Source of the DNA: an uncultured Winogradskyella sp.
GTDB lineage: Bacteria; Bacteroidota; Bacteroidia; Flavobacteriales; Flavobacteriaceae
Assembly: GCF_947501905.1 (NCBI RefSeq)
Contig: NZ_CANMXL010000001.1
Location: 620,001-684,000 of the forward strand
Direction of reading: 5' to 3'
DNA: 64,000 nt
Part shown: piece by piece, positions 35,180 through 43,389 of the stretch
Layout of the letters: every line of letters begins with the position of its first letter
Numbering within the stretch: position 1 is the stretch's first letter
Position numbers and translations under genes: made by a program
The notes under the pieces: generated by a model
Told to the model about the DNA's origin: nothing
Database searches by the model: none
Seen by the model: the letters and a program-made list of their open reading frames with translations, nothing else

Positions 35180-38005
35180 TTAGCGTTTCAATGTAAAATG
35201 TGAAGAGAATGTTCTTGAGCTACCATCATTACCTAAATAATCTACTCTAAACCAATAATCACTGGTAGGCATTAGTGCACCATTATAAGTTCCATTCCAA
35301 CCGGTTGCTATAGGGCTTATGGTTTTTAATAATTTACCAAACCTATCGAATATATATATTCGAGCAGCTACTTGATTATTTAGGCATTCGATATTCCATG
35401 AGTCATTAAACCCATCTCCGTTAGGTGTGAAAAATTTTGGATAGTCTAAAACACGAAATATTTCTATAGCATCTATACTACAATTATTGATTTGACGTAC
35501 TCTAATGACATGTTCATCACAACCTCTAATATTTGAAAACGTGTTTTGAGTCGTCCAAATACCGTTGTCTAATTGATACTCATACATCCCATCACCTCCA
35601 GTTGCAGTAGCAACTACAATTTGATTATCACTAAATGGTTCAGAAATTAATTCAATAGAAAGTTCTAATTCGTTTACTGGTAAAACCTCTATTTCTTTCT
35701 CAATTACCGAAGCACACTGATTTGGGTCTGGGGTAAAAATATACTCTGTAGTTATTTGATTATTTACTGACTCTGACCAGTTTCCTGTAATTCCCTCGTT
35801 AGAGACATTAGGCAAAACCAAATCTGTATCTCCTTGACAAATAAAATCTGGTAAACTAAACGATGGGATTACAGGTTGAAGCACCTCAATTATTAACGAG
35901 CTGCTAGCAACACAACCTTGACCAGTATCTGGAGTAAAGGTATACTCTGTGGTATTTTGATTGTCTAATGCTGGCGACCATACGCCGTTAATTCCATTAT
36001 TTGAAACAAGTGGTAATTCTTGTAAAAACTCGCCTGGGCAAATAGGATTGACAAAGTCAAATTCTGGAATACTATTAGAAATAACCATAATTGTCAAATC
36101 TGCATTATTAGCACATTCACCTGCATTTGGCGTAAATGTATAAGTAGTGGTCGCCGTATTATTTAAAGCAGGAGACCACGTCCCAGTAATTCCATTGTTA
36201 GAGGTTGTTGGTAATGGCGCTAATATATCCCCTTCACAAACAGGATTAATTGCATCAAAAATTGGTAATACAGGTATATCCACTACGACATCTAGTGTAG
36301 TGATGATAGCGCATTCTCCAGTATTTGGCGTAAAAGTATACGTAGTTGTACTCATATTATTTAGAGCTGGCGACCATGTTCCCGTAATTCCATTATTAGA
36401 AGTTGTTGGTAATGGTGCTAAAGCTTCACCTTCGCAAATAGAATTAACCGCATTGAAAACTGGTAATACAGGTGCATTAACTATAATGTCTAATGTAGTA
36501 GATATTGCGCACTCACCTATGTTTGGTGTAAAAGTATACGTGGTTGTAGTAGTATTATTTAAAGCTGGAGACCATATTCCTGTAATTCCGTCATTAGAAG
36601 TCGTTGGTAATGGTGCTAAAGTTTCACCTTCACAAATGGGCATCACAGCATCAAAACTGGGAGTAACAGGTACTATAACATCAATTTGTAGCGTGGCTGT
36701 ATCCACACAGCCTTGCCCAGTGTCTGGCGTAAACGAATATATTGTCGTCGCCATATTGTTAAGAGCTGGCGACCATGTTCCTGTAATTCCATTGTTAGAA
36801 GTCGTTGGCAATGGAGCAAGTGTTTCTCCCTGACAAATGGCAGCTACAGGATTAAATGTAGGCAATGTAAGAGGAATGACAACAATGTCTGTAGTAATAG
36901 AATTTGCGCAATCAATATTTGGTGTAAATATATAGGTAGTAGTTTGCGTATTATTTAAAGCTGGAGACCATGTTCCTGTTATACCCTCAAGAGAAGTAGT
37001 TGGTAATGATGTTAATGAGCCTCCTTCACAAATTTGAGAAACAACATTAAAAGTAGGTGTCTGGTTTGGTAAAACCGTTAGTGTAAAATCATCCACTGTT
37101 GTATCTCCGCAAACATCACCAATTGTTACTGTATATGTTGTGGTACTATTTGGAGAAAATGATGGGTTTGCAATATTAGGATTACTCACGCCGCTTGTTG
37201 GTGACCAAGAATAGGTAACACCACTTGGAATAGTAGCATCTACTTGAACATCATCATTTTCGCAAATGGTTTCATCTTGAAGCTGTAAGTTATCTATAAA
37301 TGAAATACTGTTAAAACAAACTTGATGTAAATTAGACAAACCACCTGTTGAGCCAACAAAACCAAAGAATACACTATCATCACCAGAAAAAATTACATTC
37401 TTAATATCTAAAGCCAGGGTTAGCCTTAATTCGCAATCAAAAAATACGCTTAGTATTTCGGTAGTAGCATTCCACTCAATTTTTATTTCATGTGTATTAC
37501 CATCTTCAATATTCTGAGATGTAAGGCTTGCCTGTATAGGGCCTGCTAAATTTGCACTTGGATTGTTGTGAAAAGGGTTGCCGTCTCTTTGGATAGCGAT
37601 ATGATCAAATATTGGATCTGCTAAGAGACCTTCAGAGGGAATATTATTCTGATAGGTGTCAAATTCTATAATTAATGATTCTGTTATACCTTCATATCCA
37701 AGACCTCCACCAACTCCTCCGATAGTAGGTGTTGGATTTCTTTTAAATACTAAAGCCATACCATCAGCTCCATTAGCATCTTTACTACCAAAATTATTTT
37801 GATAGTTTATAGTGAAGTCTTGGTCAAAATCTATGGCATTATCATACCAGACTCCACCAGCTTGACTTAGCAAATCTTGAGTAATAATATAGCAATTACC
37901 TCCTTGGTCAATGGCATTGCCGATAACTGTTGCATTTAATTGAGCATAGCTTTTTGAGAGAGAAATAGTAAGTACTACTAAGATTACATATTTTATCTTT
38001 TTCAC
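35180..38005 (-). CDS. Large T9SS type B repeat protein with lectin-like domain
   Basis: A 941-residue exported protein. A signal peptide (about 1-21) is followed by an L-type (legume) lectin-like beta-sandwich (about 22-235; GGVWYDNAIDFDQDFTINYQNNFG, ADGMALVFKR, IIEFDTYQN). A PKD-like segment (about 240-310) leads to seven tandem repeats of about 65 residues (about 313-772; core LPTTSNNGITGTWSPALNN, TTYTFTPN). The C-terminus (about 855-941) is the gliding-motility-associated T9SS type B domain (YPKFFTPNGDGFNDSWNIE, IYIFDRFGKLLKTI, GWNGTYNG). It is probably a surface adhesin or glycan-binding protein. It is not an SprB orthologue by size. Confidence 0.88.
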   Translation of the reverse strand: MKKIKYVILVVLTISLSKSYAQLNATVIGNAIDQGGNCYIITQDLLSQAGGVWYDNAIDFDQDFTINYQNNFGSKDANGADGMALVFKRNPTPTIGGVGGGLGYEGITESLIIEFDTYQNNIPSEGLLADPIFDHIAIQRDGNPFHNNPSANLAGPIQASLTSQNIEDGNTHEIKIEWNATTEILSVFFDCELRLTLALDIKNVIFSGDDSVFFGFVGSTGGLSNLHQVCFNSISFIDNLQLQDETICENDDVQVDATIPSGVTYSWSPTSGVSNPNIANPSFSPNSTTTYTVTIGDVCGDTTVDDFTLTVLPNQTPTFNVVSQICEGGSLTSLPTTSLEGITGTWSPALNNTQTTTYIFTPNIDCANSITTDIVVIPLTLPTFNPVAAICQGETLAPLPTTSNNGITGTWSPALNNMATTIYSFTPDTGQGCVDTATLQIDVIVPVTPSFDAVMPICEGETLAPLPTTSNDGITGIWSPALNNTTTTTYTFTPNIGECAISTTLDIIVNAPVLPVFNAVNSICEGEALAPLPTTSNNGITGTWSPALNNMSTTTYTFTPNTGECAIITTLDVVVDIPVLPIFDAINPVCEGDILAPLPTTSNNGITGTWSPALNNTATTTYTFTPNAGECANNADLTIMVISNSIPEFDFVNPICPGEFLQELPLVSNNGINGVWSPALDNQNTTEYTFTPDTGQGCVASSSLIIEVLQPVIPSFSLPDFICQGDTDLVLPNVSNEGITGNWSESVNNQITTEYIFTPDPNQCASVIEKEIEVLPVNELELSIELISEPFSDNQIVVATATGGDGMYEYQLDNGIWTTQNTFSNIRGCDEHVIRVRQINNCSIDAIEIFRVLDYPKFFTPNGDGFNDSWNIECLNNQVAARIYIFDRFGKLLKTISPIATGWNGTYNGALMPTSDYWFRVDYLGNDGSSRTFSSHFTLKR
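35690..37067. repeat. Seven coding tandem repeats of about 195 bp
   Basis: Seven units of about 195-200 bp inside the 941-residue protein, each encoding a Cys-containing (C.GE), LPTTSN.GITGTWSPALNN, TTYTFTP module. The second to fifth are nearly identical at the protein level, pointing to recent expansion or homogenisation. The antisense strand is open over much of it, which is a by-product of the repeats. Confidence 0.9.
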
Positions 38006-38033
38006 TCATTTTAATTTAGTTTATGAAGATATT

Positions 38034-38088
38034 AAACTATACATCTATATACAATAGAATTGTCCCATTGTATAGTTTTTGTATAGTT
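38034..38088. promoter_or_regulatory. Dyad-rich site upstream of the repeat-protein gene
   Basis: AAACTATAC (38034-38042) and GTATAGTTT (38070-38078) are inverted repeats, and GTATAGTT recurs at 38081-38088. Nested inside, TATACAAT (38048-38055) and ATTGTATA (38067-38074) form a second perfect dyad with an 11-nt spacer. The site lies between the XRE regulator gene and the 941-residue protein gene (both minus). Operator or transcript hairpin are both possible. No T tract is present. Confidence 0.4.
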
Positions 38089-38098
38089 AAAAAAGAAC

Positions 38099-38305
38099 CT
38101 AATCTTCTATATACTCTAAAACATCACTTGGTTGACAATCTAGAGCTTTACAAATAGCTTCTAGTGTGGAGAAACGAATAGCCTTAGCCTTTCCTGATTT
38201 TAATATGGAAAGGTTAGCCGTAGTAATGCTTATAATCTCTGCAAGTTCTTTGCTCTTCATACCTCGTCTAACTAACATGACGTCTAAATTTACTTTTATA
38301 GCCAT
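38099..38305 (-). CDS. Small XRE/YozG-type HTH regulator
   Basis: A 68-residue one-domain repressor of the Cro/C1 type: VNLDVMLVRRGMKSKELAEIISITTANLSILKSGKAKAIRFSTLEAICKALDCQPSDVLEYIED. It contains only the helix-turn-helix domain. Genes of this YozG-like group commonly sit beside DUF2975 membrane proteins, as here: two DUF2975-like genes lie 3 and 5-530 nt upstream. The likely target is its own operon promoter, which carries a perfect dyad. What inducer it responds to is unknown. Confidence 0.9.
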   Translation of the reverse strand: MAIKVNLDVMLVRRGMKSKELAEIISITTANLSILKSGKAKAIRFSTLEAICKALDCQPSDVLEYIED

Positions 38306-38308
38306 AGC

Positions 38309-38833
38309 CTATATGGTTAGTTCGTTATCCTCTTCTACTTCTTTTCCTCTTTTAAATATTTCAGCTAAAATGAAGAATGCTAAACCTACAGGAATTAAAA
38401 ACGTAAACTCTGATTTTAATTCATCAAAGAAATCAAAAGTAGCATTACCAATTAATGCTAATAAAAACCGAAGTATTAAAACATTTAAGGTGTACCAAAT
38501 AAAAATATTCCCAATCTTATTAAAGTATTTAATATTCTTATCACTAAAATAGTTTCCCGCCTCAATTTCTTTTAAAATAGATAAGAAATAGCTAAAGCCA
38601 TAAATAAGATAGCCTCTCCAAAAGAACAGACCTGCACTAATAGCATAATAACTCCATTCTATAGCATTCTTTGAGGTAAACCAGTTTTCACTTTTGTTTG
38701 CAGTTTTAGCCCAATTTTGAAATTTTTCAAACTGATTAAAGTCAAACTCGCGCATGTCATTTAAAAGCACTGAAACTGCACCTAATAATAATCCATAGGT
38801 TATAACAGTTAATATGGTTGTATTGTCTTTCAT
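38309..38833 (-). CDS. DUF2975-like membrane protein, copy 2
   Basis: A 174-residue membrane protein with four hydrophobic segments (about 6-24, 60-80, 105-128 and 145-165). It resembles the gene upstream at 38836 in length, topology, the FS.K.. stretch and the C-terminal E(D/N)DLTI-type ending (EVEEDNELTI versus TIKEENDLTI), so the two look like a duplicated pair. DUF2975 proteins have no established function. It lies 2 nt after copy 1 and 3 nt before the XRE gene. Confidence 0.7.
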   Translation of the reverse strand: MKDNTTILTVITYGLLLGAVSVLLNDMREFDFNQFEKFQNWAKTANKSENWFTSKNAIEWSYYAISAGLFFWRGYLIYGFSYFLSILKEIEAGNYFSDKNIKYFNKIGNIFIWYTLNVLILRFLLALIGNATFDFFDELKSEFTFLIPVGLAFFILAEIFKRGKEVEEDNELTI

Positions 38834-38835
38834 AA

Positions 38836-39345
38836 TTATATGGTTAAATCGTTTTCTTCTTTTATAGTCTTAGTGTCTCTAAGAACAGTGCTCATTAACA
38901 TTAAAAACAATCCTATGCCTATTAGAAATAAATAGACCAATGTTTTTTCACTAAAACCAATTGAAAATTGAAAATTGAAAAACACATTGCTTATCCCATT
39001 AATACACCATGCAGAAACTCCTGTAATAACCATAAATTTTCCAGAAGTGGATAGTGTTTTTATAAGCTCATTATTATAAAAATCTTTTTTTAAAAACAAT
39101 TTTATAGCCTTTCTCATATCCCAAAGTGCCTTAATAAAAATAGCGTAAACCCCAAGCCTTAAGATTGTATAAACATAAAGCATAGCTTCGGTTTTAAAAT
39201 TGATTACATCTACTCTTAAATCAACAAAATCCTGTTTTATACCAAAGAGAAGTGCTACGAAAAAGAAAATCCCCAAACCAATAGCGATTAGTAGAAGGAA
39301 AATAATAACATTTAATATCGAATAAAGTGTTTTTGCAGAGCTCAT
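38836..39345 (-). CDS. DUF2975 family membrane protein, copy 1
   Basis: A 169-residue membrane protein with four hydrophobic segments (about 10-32, 52-75, 98-122 and 135-155). The segment pattern and the following YozG-type regulator fit DUF2975. It is first in a three-gene operon with a complete promoter (TTG, 17 bp, TATATTTG) that is covered by an 11-bp perfect dyad. Function unknown; the organisation suggests a membrane protein pair under tight autorepression. Confidence 0.78.
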   Translation of the reverse strand: MSSAKTLYSILNVIIFLLLIAIGLGIFFFVALLFGIKQDFVDLRVDVINFKTEAMLYVYTILRLGVYAIFIKALWDMRKAIKLFLKKDFYNNELIKTLSTSGKFMVITGVSAWCINGISNVFFNFQFSIGFSEKTLVYLFLIGIGLFLMLMSTVLRDTKTIKEENDLTI

Positions 39346-39364
39346 AATTATTGTTTAACGATAA

Positions 39365-39400
39365 CAAATATATAAAAATTATTGATAAACAATAATTTTT
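39365..39400 (-). promoter_or_regulatory. Promoter and operator dyad of the DUF2975-XRE operon
   Basis: On the minus strand TTG (39392-39390), a 17-bp spacer and TATATTTG (39372-39365) form a complete promoter 19 nt before the ATG. AAAAATTATTG (39374-39384) and CAATAATTTTT (39390-39400) are perfect inverted repeats with a five-base spacer, covering the -33 box and spacer. A third ATTATTG half-site is at 39347-39353. This is the best operator candidate for the XRE regulator encoded by the same operon. Confidence 0.65.
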
Positions 39401-39441
39401 ATGAAATAATAGTGTGATTTTATAATACTTTATTAGGTTTG

Positions 39442-39449
39442 TATCTTTG
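39442..39449 (+). promoter_or_regulatory. -7 box of bioF
   Basis: TATCTTTG, a full match to TAnnTTTG, lies only 4 nt before the bioF ATG at 39454. The predicted transcript starts at or beside the A of the ATG. No clear -33 box. Confidence 0.5.
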
Positions 39450-39453
39450 GCCA

Positions 39454-40566
39454 ATGCTACCCAAAAAACTACATAAAAAATTAGAAGAGCGTAAAGCCAA
39501 TAATGCTTTTAGACAATTAGGGAACTCTAATGCTCTTGTAGATTTTTCATCTAATGACTACTTAGGATTCTCAAAATCTGAAACCATTTTTGAGAATACA
39601 AAAGCTTTTCTTGATTCAAATGATTTTAATGTAAATGGTGCAACAGGTTCTCGATTACTATCTGGTAATCATGAGTTGTACAAAAAATTAGAACAGACAC
39701 TTTGCGGGTTTCATAACTCCGAAGCGGCATTAGTTTATAATTCAGGCTATGATGCTAATTTGGGTTTCTTTTCAGCAGTACCACAACGTGGCGATATTAT
39801 ACTTTATGACGAATATAGTCACGCATCCATAAGAGACGGCATTCAACTTAGTAATGCGAAGACTTATAAATTTAAGCACAATAATTTAGAAGACTTAAAT
39901 AAGATGCTGAAACACGTTCAGCATGATTCAAACAGCGTATATATAGTTACAGAGTCCGTATTTTCTATGGATGGTGATTCTCCAAATATGGAAGCACTTT
40001 TAGAATTATCAAAGGAATACAATACGCACTTAATTATAGACGAAGCGCATGCAGTTGGTGTATTTGGCCAAGGCTTGGTTACAATTCCTGTCTTTGCACG
40101 TATTATCACTTTTGGGAAAGCTTTAGGTTGTCACGGTGCAGCAATTTTAGGTTCTCAAGATTTAAAAGATTATTTGGTTAATTTTTCAAGAAGTTTGGTT
40201 TATACAACAGCTTTGCCTCCACATTCTGTTGCTACTATTCAATGTGCTTATGATTATTTACAAGATTCTAAAGCTTCTTATGAATTAGATAGTATTATTG
40301 AGTTTTTTAAATCTGAAATCAAACGATTAAATCTAGAAGATAAATTCATACTAAGTAGTTCAGCAATTCACTGCTGTATTATTTCAGGAAACGAAAATGT
40401 AAAGAACGCTGCTTCAAAACTTCAAGAAAAAGGATTTGACGTCAAACCAATCCTTTCGCCAACAGTTTCCAAAAATCAAGAACGCTTACGTTTTTGCCTC
40501 CATAGCTATAATTCTGAGCAAGAAATCACTCAAGTCTTAGAGTTACTTGCTACCTTTGCTTTATGA
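39454..40566 (+). CDS. bioF: 8-amino-7-oxononanoate synthase
   Basis: BioF condenses pimeloyl-ACP/CoA with alanine, the first ring-building step of biotin. It has 370 residues from the ATG at 39454 (MLPKKLHKKLEER); an in-frame TTG at 39439 lies within the promoter box and is not used. PLP enzyme features are N64-GATGSRLLSGNH, the IIDEAHAVGVFGQG block at 194-207 and the PLP lysine K222 (TFGKALGCHG). It overlaps the DUF2007 gene by four bases (ATGA). Confidence 0.94.
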   Translation: MLPKKLHKKLEERKANNAFRQLGNSNALVDFSSNDYLGFSKSETIFENTKAFLDSNDFNVNGATGSRLLSGNHELYKKLEQTLCGFHNSEAALVYNSGYDANLGFFSAVPQRGDIILYDEYSHASIRDGIQLSNAKTYKFKHNNLEDLNKMLKHVQHDSNSVYIVTESVFSMDGDSPNMEALLELSKEYNTHLIIDEAHAVGVFGQGLVTIPVFARIITFGKALGCHGAAILGSQDLKDYLVNFSRSLVYTTALPPHSVATIQCAYDYLQDSKASYELDSIIEFFKSEIKRLNLEDKFILSSSAIHCCIISGNENVKNAASKLQEKGFDVKPILSPTVSKNQERLRFCLHSYNSEQEITQVLELLATFAL

Positions 40567-41009
40567 CAGAGAAGACTTTTGTAACTATAGCCAAATACCA
40601 ATATTCATCCGAAGCTCAAATTGCTAAAGGGCGATTAGAAGCAGACGGTATAAAAGTCTTTTTAGCAGACAACTTAACAATTGATACTGATCCGTTGGTT
40701 AGTAATGCTATTGGCGGTGTAAAACTAAAAGTATATACTGAAGATGAACTTGAGGCTAAAAAGATTTTGAAATCTATAAAAGCATATTCCTTAGACAATA
40801 ACGGACAGCCCATAGAGTGCCCAAATTGCAAGCAGCATCATATAGAACTGTTTTCTTCAATTGATAATTTTAAATCATTAATAGCATTTATATTTGGAAT
40901 CATAACTTTTACATTGCCTTTTAGTACACGCTACAAATATGTTTGTGAAGATTGTAAAACTGAGTTTCCTATAAAAAAAGAGTATCCTTTCAAAGGCAAA
41001 CGCATATGA
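40563..41009 (+). CDS. DUF2007 protein with split zinc ribbon and membrane helix
   Basis: A 148-residue protein. The N-terminal DUF2007 (PII-like fold) module covers about 1-75 (FVTIAKYQYSSEAQIAKGRLEADGIKVFLAD, GGVKLKVYTEDELEAKKIL). Then CPNC (about 80-83), a hydrophobic segment (SLIAFIFGIITFTLPF) and CEDC (about 129-132) follow, which looks like a zinc ribbon interrupted by a membrane helix. It overlaps bioF and bioD by four bases on each side, so it is translationally locked into the biotin operon. Its role in biotin synthesis, if any, is unknown. Confidence 0.75.
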   Translation: MTEKTFVTIAKYQYSSEAQIAKGRLEADGIKVFLADNLTIDTDPLVSNAIGGVKLKVYTEDELEAKKILKSIKAYSLDNNGQPIECPNCKQHHIELFSSIDNFKSLIAFIFGIITFTLPFSTRYKYVCEDCKTEFPIKKEYPFKGKRI

Positions 41010-41614
41010 GCACTTATTTCATTACAGGAATATCTACAGATGTAGGCAAAACCATAATATCTGCAGTTTTAGTTGAAGCCTTAGAGGCAGATTATTGGAA
41101 GCCCGTCCAAGCTGGTGATTTAGAAAATAGCGACACACACAAAGTAAAGCGCTATGTGTCTAATTCTAAATCTGTTTTTCATGAGAATAGTTATGCTTTA
41201 AAAACACCTATGAGTCCTCATGGTGCTGCTGAAATTGACGGAATTACTATTGACGTAAAGAACATTCAACCTCCAAAAACAAAGAATCATTTAATTATTG
41301 AAGGTGCTGGCGGTCTAATGGTACCATTAAATGACAAAGACACTATTTTAGATATTATCCAACCAAATTATAAAGTCATTGTAGTTTCCAGACATTATTT
41401 AGGAAGCATAAATCACACATTATTAACTATAAACACGTTAAAGGAAAAAGGATTTGATGTGAGTTTGATTTATAGTGGGAATGAACACAAATCCACCGAA
41501 AGCATTATCAAAAAAATGACAGGAGTTACTGTCCTCGGAAGGATTGAAGACGAACCTTACTTTGACAAAAACGTAATTAAAGAATATGCCGAAAAGTTTA
41601 AAAAGAGCTTATGA
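41006..41614 (+). CDS. bioD: Dethiobiotin synthetase
   Basis: BioD closes the ureido ring of dethiobiotin using ATP and CO2. The 202-residue protein has the P-loop GISTDVGKTIISAVL at about 8-22, the substrate-binding KPVQAGD, and EGAGGLMVPL. Length is slightly short of the E. coli enzyme (225). The ATG overlaps the DUF2007 stop by four bases, and its own stop overlaps bioA in the same way. Confidence 0.95.
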   Translation: MSTYFITGISTDVGKTIISAVLVEALEADYWKPVQAGDLENSDTHKVKRYVSNSKSVFHENSYALKTPMSPHGAAEIDGITIDVKNIQPPKTKNHLIIEGAGGLMVPLNDKDTILDIIQPNYKVIVVSRHYLGSINHTLLTINTLKEKGFDVSLIYSGNEHKSTESIIKKMTGVTVLGRIEDEPYFDKNVIKEYAEKFKKSL

Positions 41615-42876
41615 GTTTAAGAGAGCGTGATAAAAAACATCTTTGGCATCCACTGAAACAACACCAAACCCATCCTGAAAGTTTGGCTATTGTAAAAGCA
41701 AAAGGTTGTCTTTTAACTGATGAAGATGGTAATGAATATATAGATGCCATTTCATCATGGTACACATGCATGTTTGGGCATTGCAATGACTATATCGTTG
41801 ATAAAGTGTCACAACAAATGCGTCAGTTAGACCAAATAATGTTCAGTGATTTTACACATGAGCCTGCAGTGAAGTTATCAGAAGAGCTCATTAAAATATT
41901 ACCTCAAGGTCAAACAAAAATCTTTTTTAATGATAATGGTTCTACTGCGGTTGAAGCTGGTATTAAAATGACCTTACAGTATTACTACAATCTCGATGAA
42001 AAACGTTCAGTTTTTATCGCTTTTGAAAATGGTTTCCATGGCGACACCTTTGGAGCTATGAGTGTTTCAGGCTTATCCGTTTACAATGGTCCTTTTGAAG
42101 AATTTTTAATTGATGTCAAACGGATTCCAACACCTGATGGAACAAATCACCTATCCATTTTAAAGCAACTCGAAACATATACTAAAGATTTTGACATCGC
42201 TGGTTTTATATACGAACCTTTAGTCCAAGGTGCAGCTGGAATGAAAATTCATAACGCTGAAGGGTTAAACACTATTTTAAAATTCTGTAAAGACAATCAC
42301 ATCTTAACCATTGCTGATGAAGTGATGACTGGTTTTGGTAAAACAGGTAAACATTTTGCATCAGATTACATAGAAACTAAACCCGATATTATTTGTTTAA
42401 GTAAAGCGTTAACAGCAGGTTTAGTTCCTATGGCTATTACGTCTTGTACTCAAAATATTTACGATGCTTTTTTAAGTAAGGAAATGGCAAAAGGTTTTTT
42501 CCATTGCCATACGTATTCTGCCAATCCAATTGCTTGTTCCGCTGCTATTGCTACTGTAGAATTACTGACGTCTAATGACATTCAAGATAATATAAGTAGC
42601 ATATCAAAATCACATCAACATTTTTCTGAACGTATTTCTAAACATCCAAAAGTAAAATCAACCAGACATATCGGTGTTATTTTTGCTTTAGATTTAGACA
42701 TCAACGTCCCTCGTTATGGCGATTTACGAGAAAAATTACTGAAGTTTTTTATGGATAATGGGGTGTTTTTAAGACCTCTTGGCAACACCATTTATATTCA
42801 ACCACCATATGTAATTTCAGAATCAGAATTAGAAAAAGTATACAGTACAATTGAAGCAGCGTTAAATACCCTCTAG
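41611..42876 (+). CDS. bioA: Adenosylmethionine-8-amino-7-oxononanoate aminotransferase
   Basis: BioA transfers the SAM amino group to KAPA, giving DAPA. The 421-residue protein has the class III aminotransferase features HLWHPLKQHQ, ISSWYTCMFGH, NDNGSTAVEAGIKM, FENGFHGDTFGAMSVSG, ADEVMTGFGKTG, and the PLP lysine in CLSKALTAG. It overlaps bioD by four bases, and its 3' end overlaps the convergent Coa1-like gene by 15 bases. Confidence 0.96.
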   Translation: MSLRERDKKHLWHPLKQHQTHPESLAIVKAKGCLLTDEDGNEYIDAISSWYTCMFGHCNDYIVDKVSQQMRQLDQIMFSDFTHEPAVKLSEELIKILPQGQTKIFFNDNGSTAVEAGIKMTLQYYYNLDEKRSVFIAFENGFHGDTFGAMSVSGLSVYNGPFEEFLIDVKRIPTPDGTNHLSILKQLETYTKDFDIAGFIYEPLVQGAAGMKIHNAEGLNTILKFCKDNHILTIADEVMTGFGKTGKHFASDYIETKPDIICLSKALTAGLVPMAITSCTQNIYDAFLSKEMAKGFFHCHTYSANPIACSAAIATVELLTSNDIQDNISSISKSHQHFSERISKHPKVKSTRHIGVIFALDLDINVPRYGDLREKLLKFFMDNGVFLRPLGNTIYIQPPYVISESELEKVYSTIEAALNTL

Positions 42877-43290
42877 TTTTTCCTCCATAAGATTGATTTG
42901 TTTCTGAGAATCTTTTATTTGCACATATAATTTTTCATATACCCATTTACCATAATCTTTCTTAGCAACAACTACTATTCTAGCTTCTCCTTTAGGACCT
43001 TTAATCGGAATTTTAAAATCTGCTTCTCCATCATCTCCATTTAAACTAATATTACCTTGTAACATACCGTCCTTCTCTATGGGTTCACCTATTAAAGCGA
43101 TGATATTTTCATTTGTTGTAGCTTGCTCCATAGCATATTTATAAGGAGTCGAAGATGTAAACATTTTTGTTACACCAAAAAATATACTCCCTACAAATAC
43201 AACTAAAAGCACTATTATAGTCAAACAGCCACCTCCAAGCACCCATCCCCAATTTCTACTAAACCAGCTTTTCTTTCTATACTCTTCCAT
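42862..43290 (-). CDS. Single-helix Coa1/Tim21-type protein
   Basis: About 142 residues from the chosen ATG at 43290 (MEEYRKKSWFSRNWGWVLGG); an in-frame upstream ATG at 43347 would add 19 poorly matching residues. One N-terminal membrane helix (LTIIVLLVVFVGSIFFGV) is followed by a soluble domain with a basic/acidic beta pattern (IKGPKGEARIVVVAKKDYGKWVYEKLYV) like that of Coa1/Tim21-type proteins. It interrupts the biotin gene block on the opposite strand. Function is not known here. Confidence 0.65.
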   Translation of the reverse strand: MEEYRKKSWFSRNWGWVLGGGCLTIIVLLVVFVGSIFFGVTKMFTSSTPYKYAMEQATTNENIIALIGEPIEKDGMLQGNISLNGDDGEADFKIPIKGPKGEARIVVVAKKDYGKWVYEKLYVQIKDSQKQINLMEEKLEGI

Positions 43291-43364
43291 TTTATCTTTT
43301 AAATTAAATCTCCTACAAAATAATAAATTGATCCTGTTAACTTCCATTAGAAATCATTAAATCT

Positions 43365-43372
43365 TACATTTG
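43365..43372 (+). promoter_or_regulatory. -7 box of the ketosynthase gene
   Basis: TACATTTG matches TAnnTTTG and lies 17 nt before the TTG start codon of the ketosynthase gene. No -33 TTG at standard distance. Confidence 0.4.
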
Positions 43373-43389
43373 TTTTAAATATTTTCCAC

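Noticed and set aside
36147-36833. Open frame of 228 codons on the plus strand
   Set aside because: It is antisense to the repeat region of the 941-residue protein and has the repeat periodicity of that gene; nothing supports it as a gene.
35690-37067. Regular repeats resembling a CRISPR array
   Set aside because: The period of about 195 bp is too long, the units are in frame in one large protein, and there are no unique spacers or cas genes.
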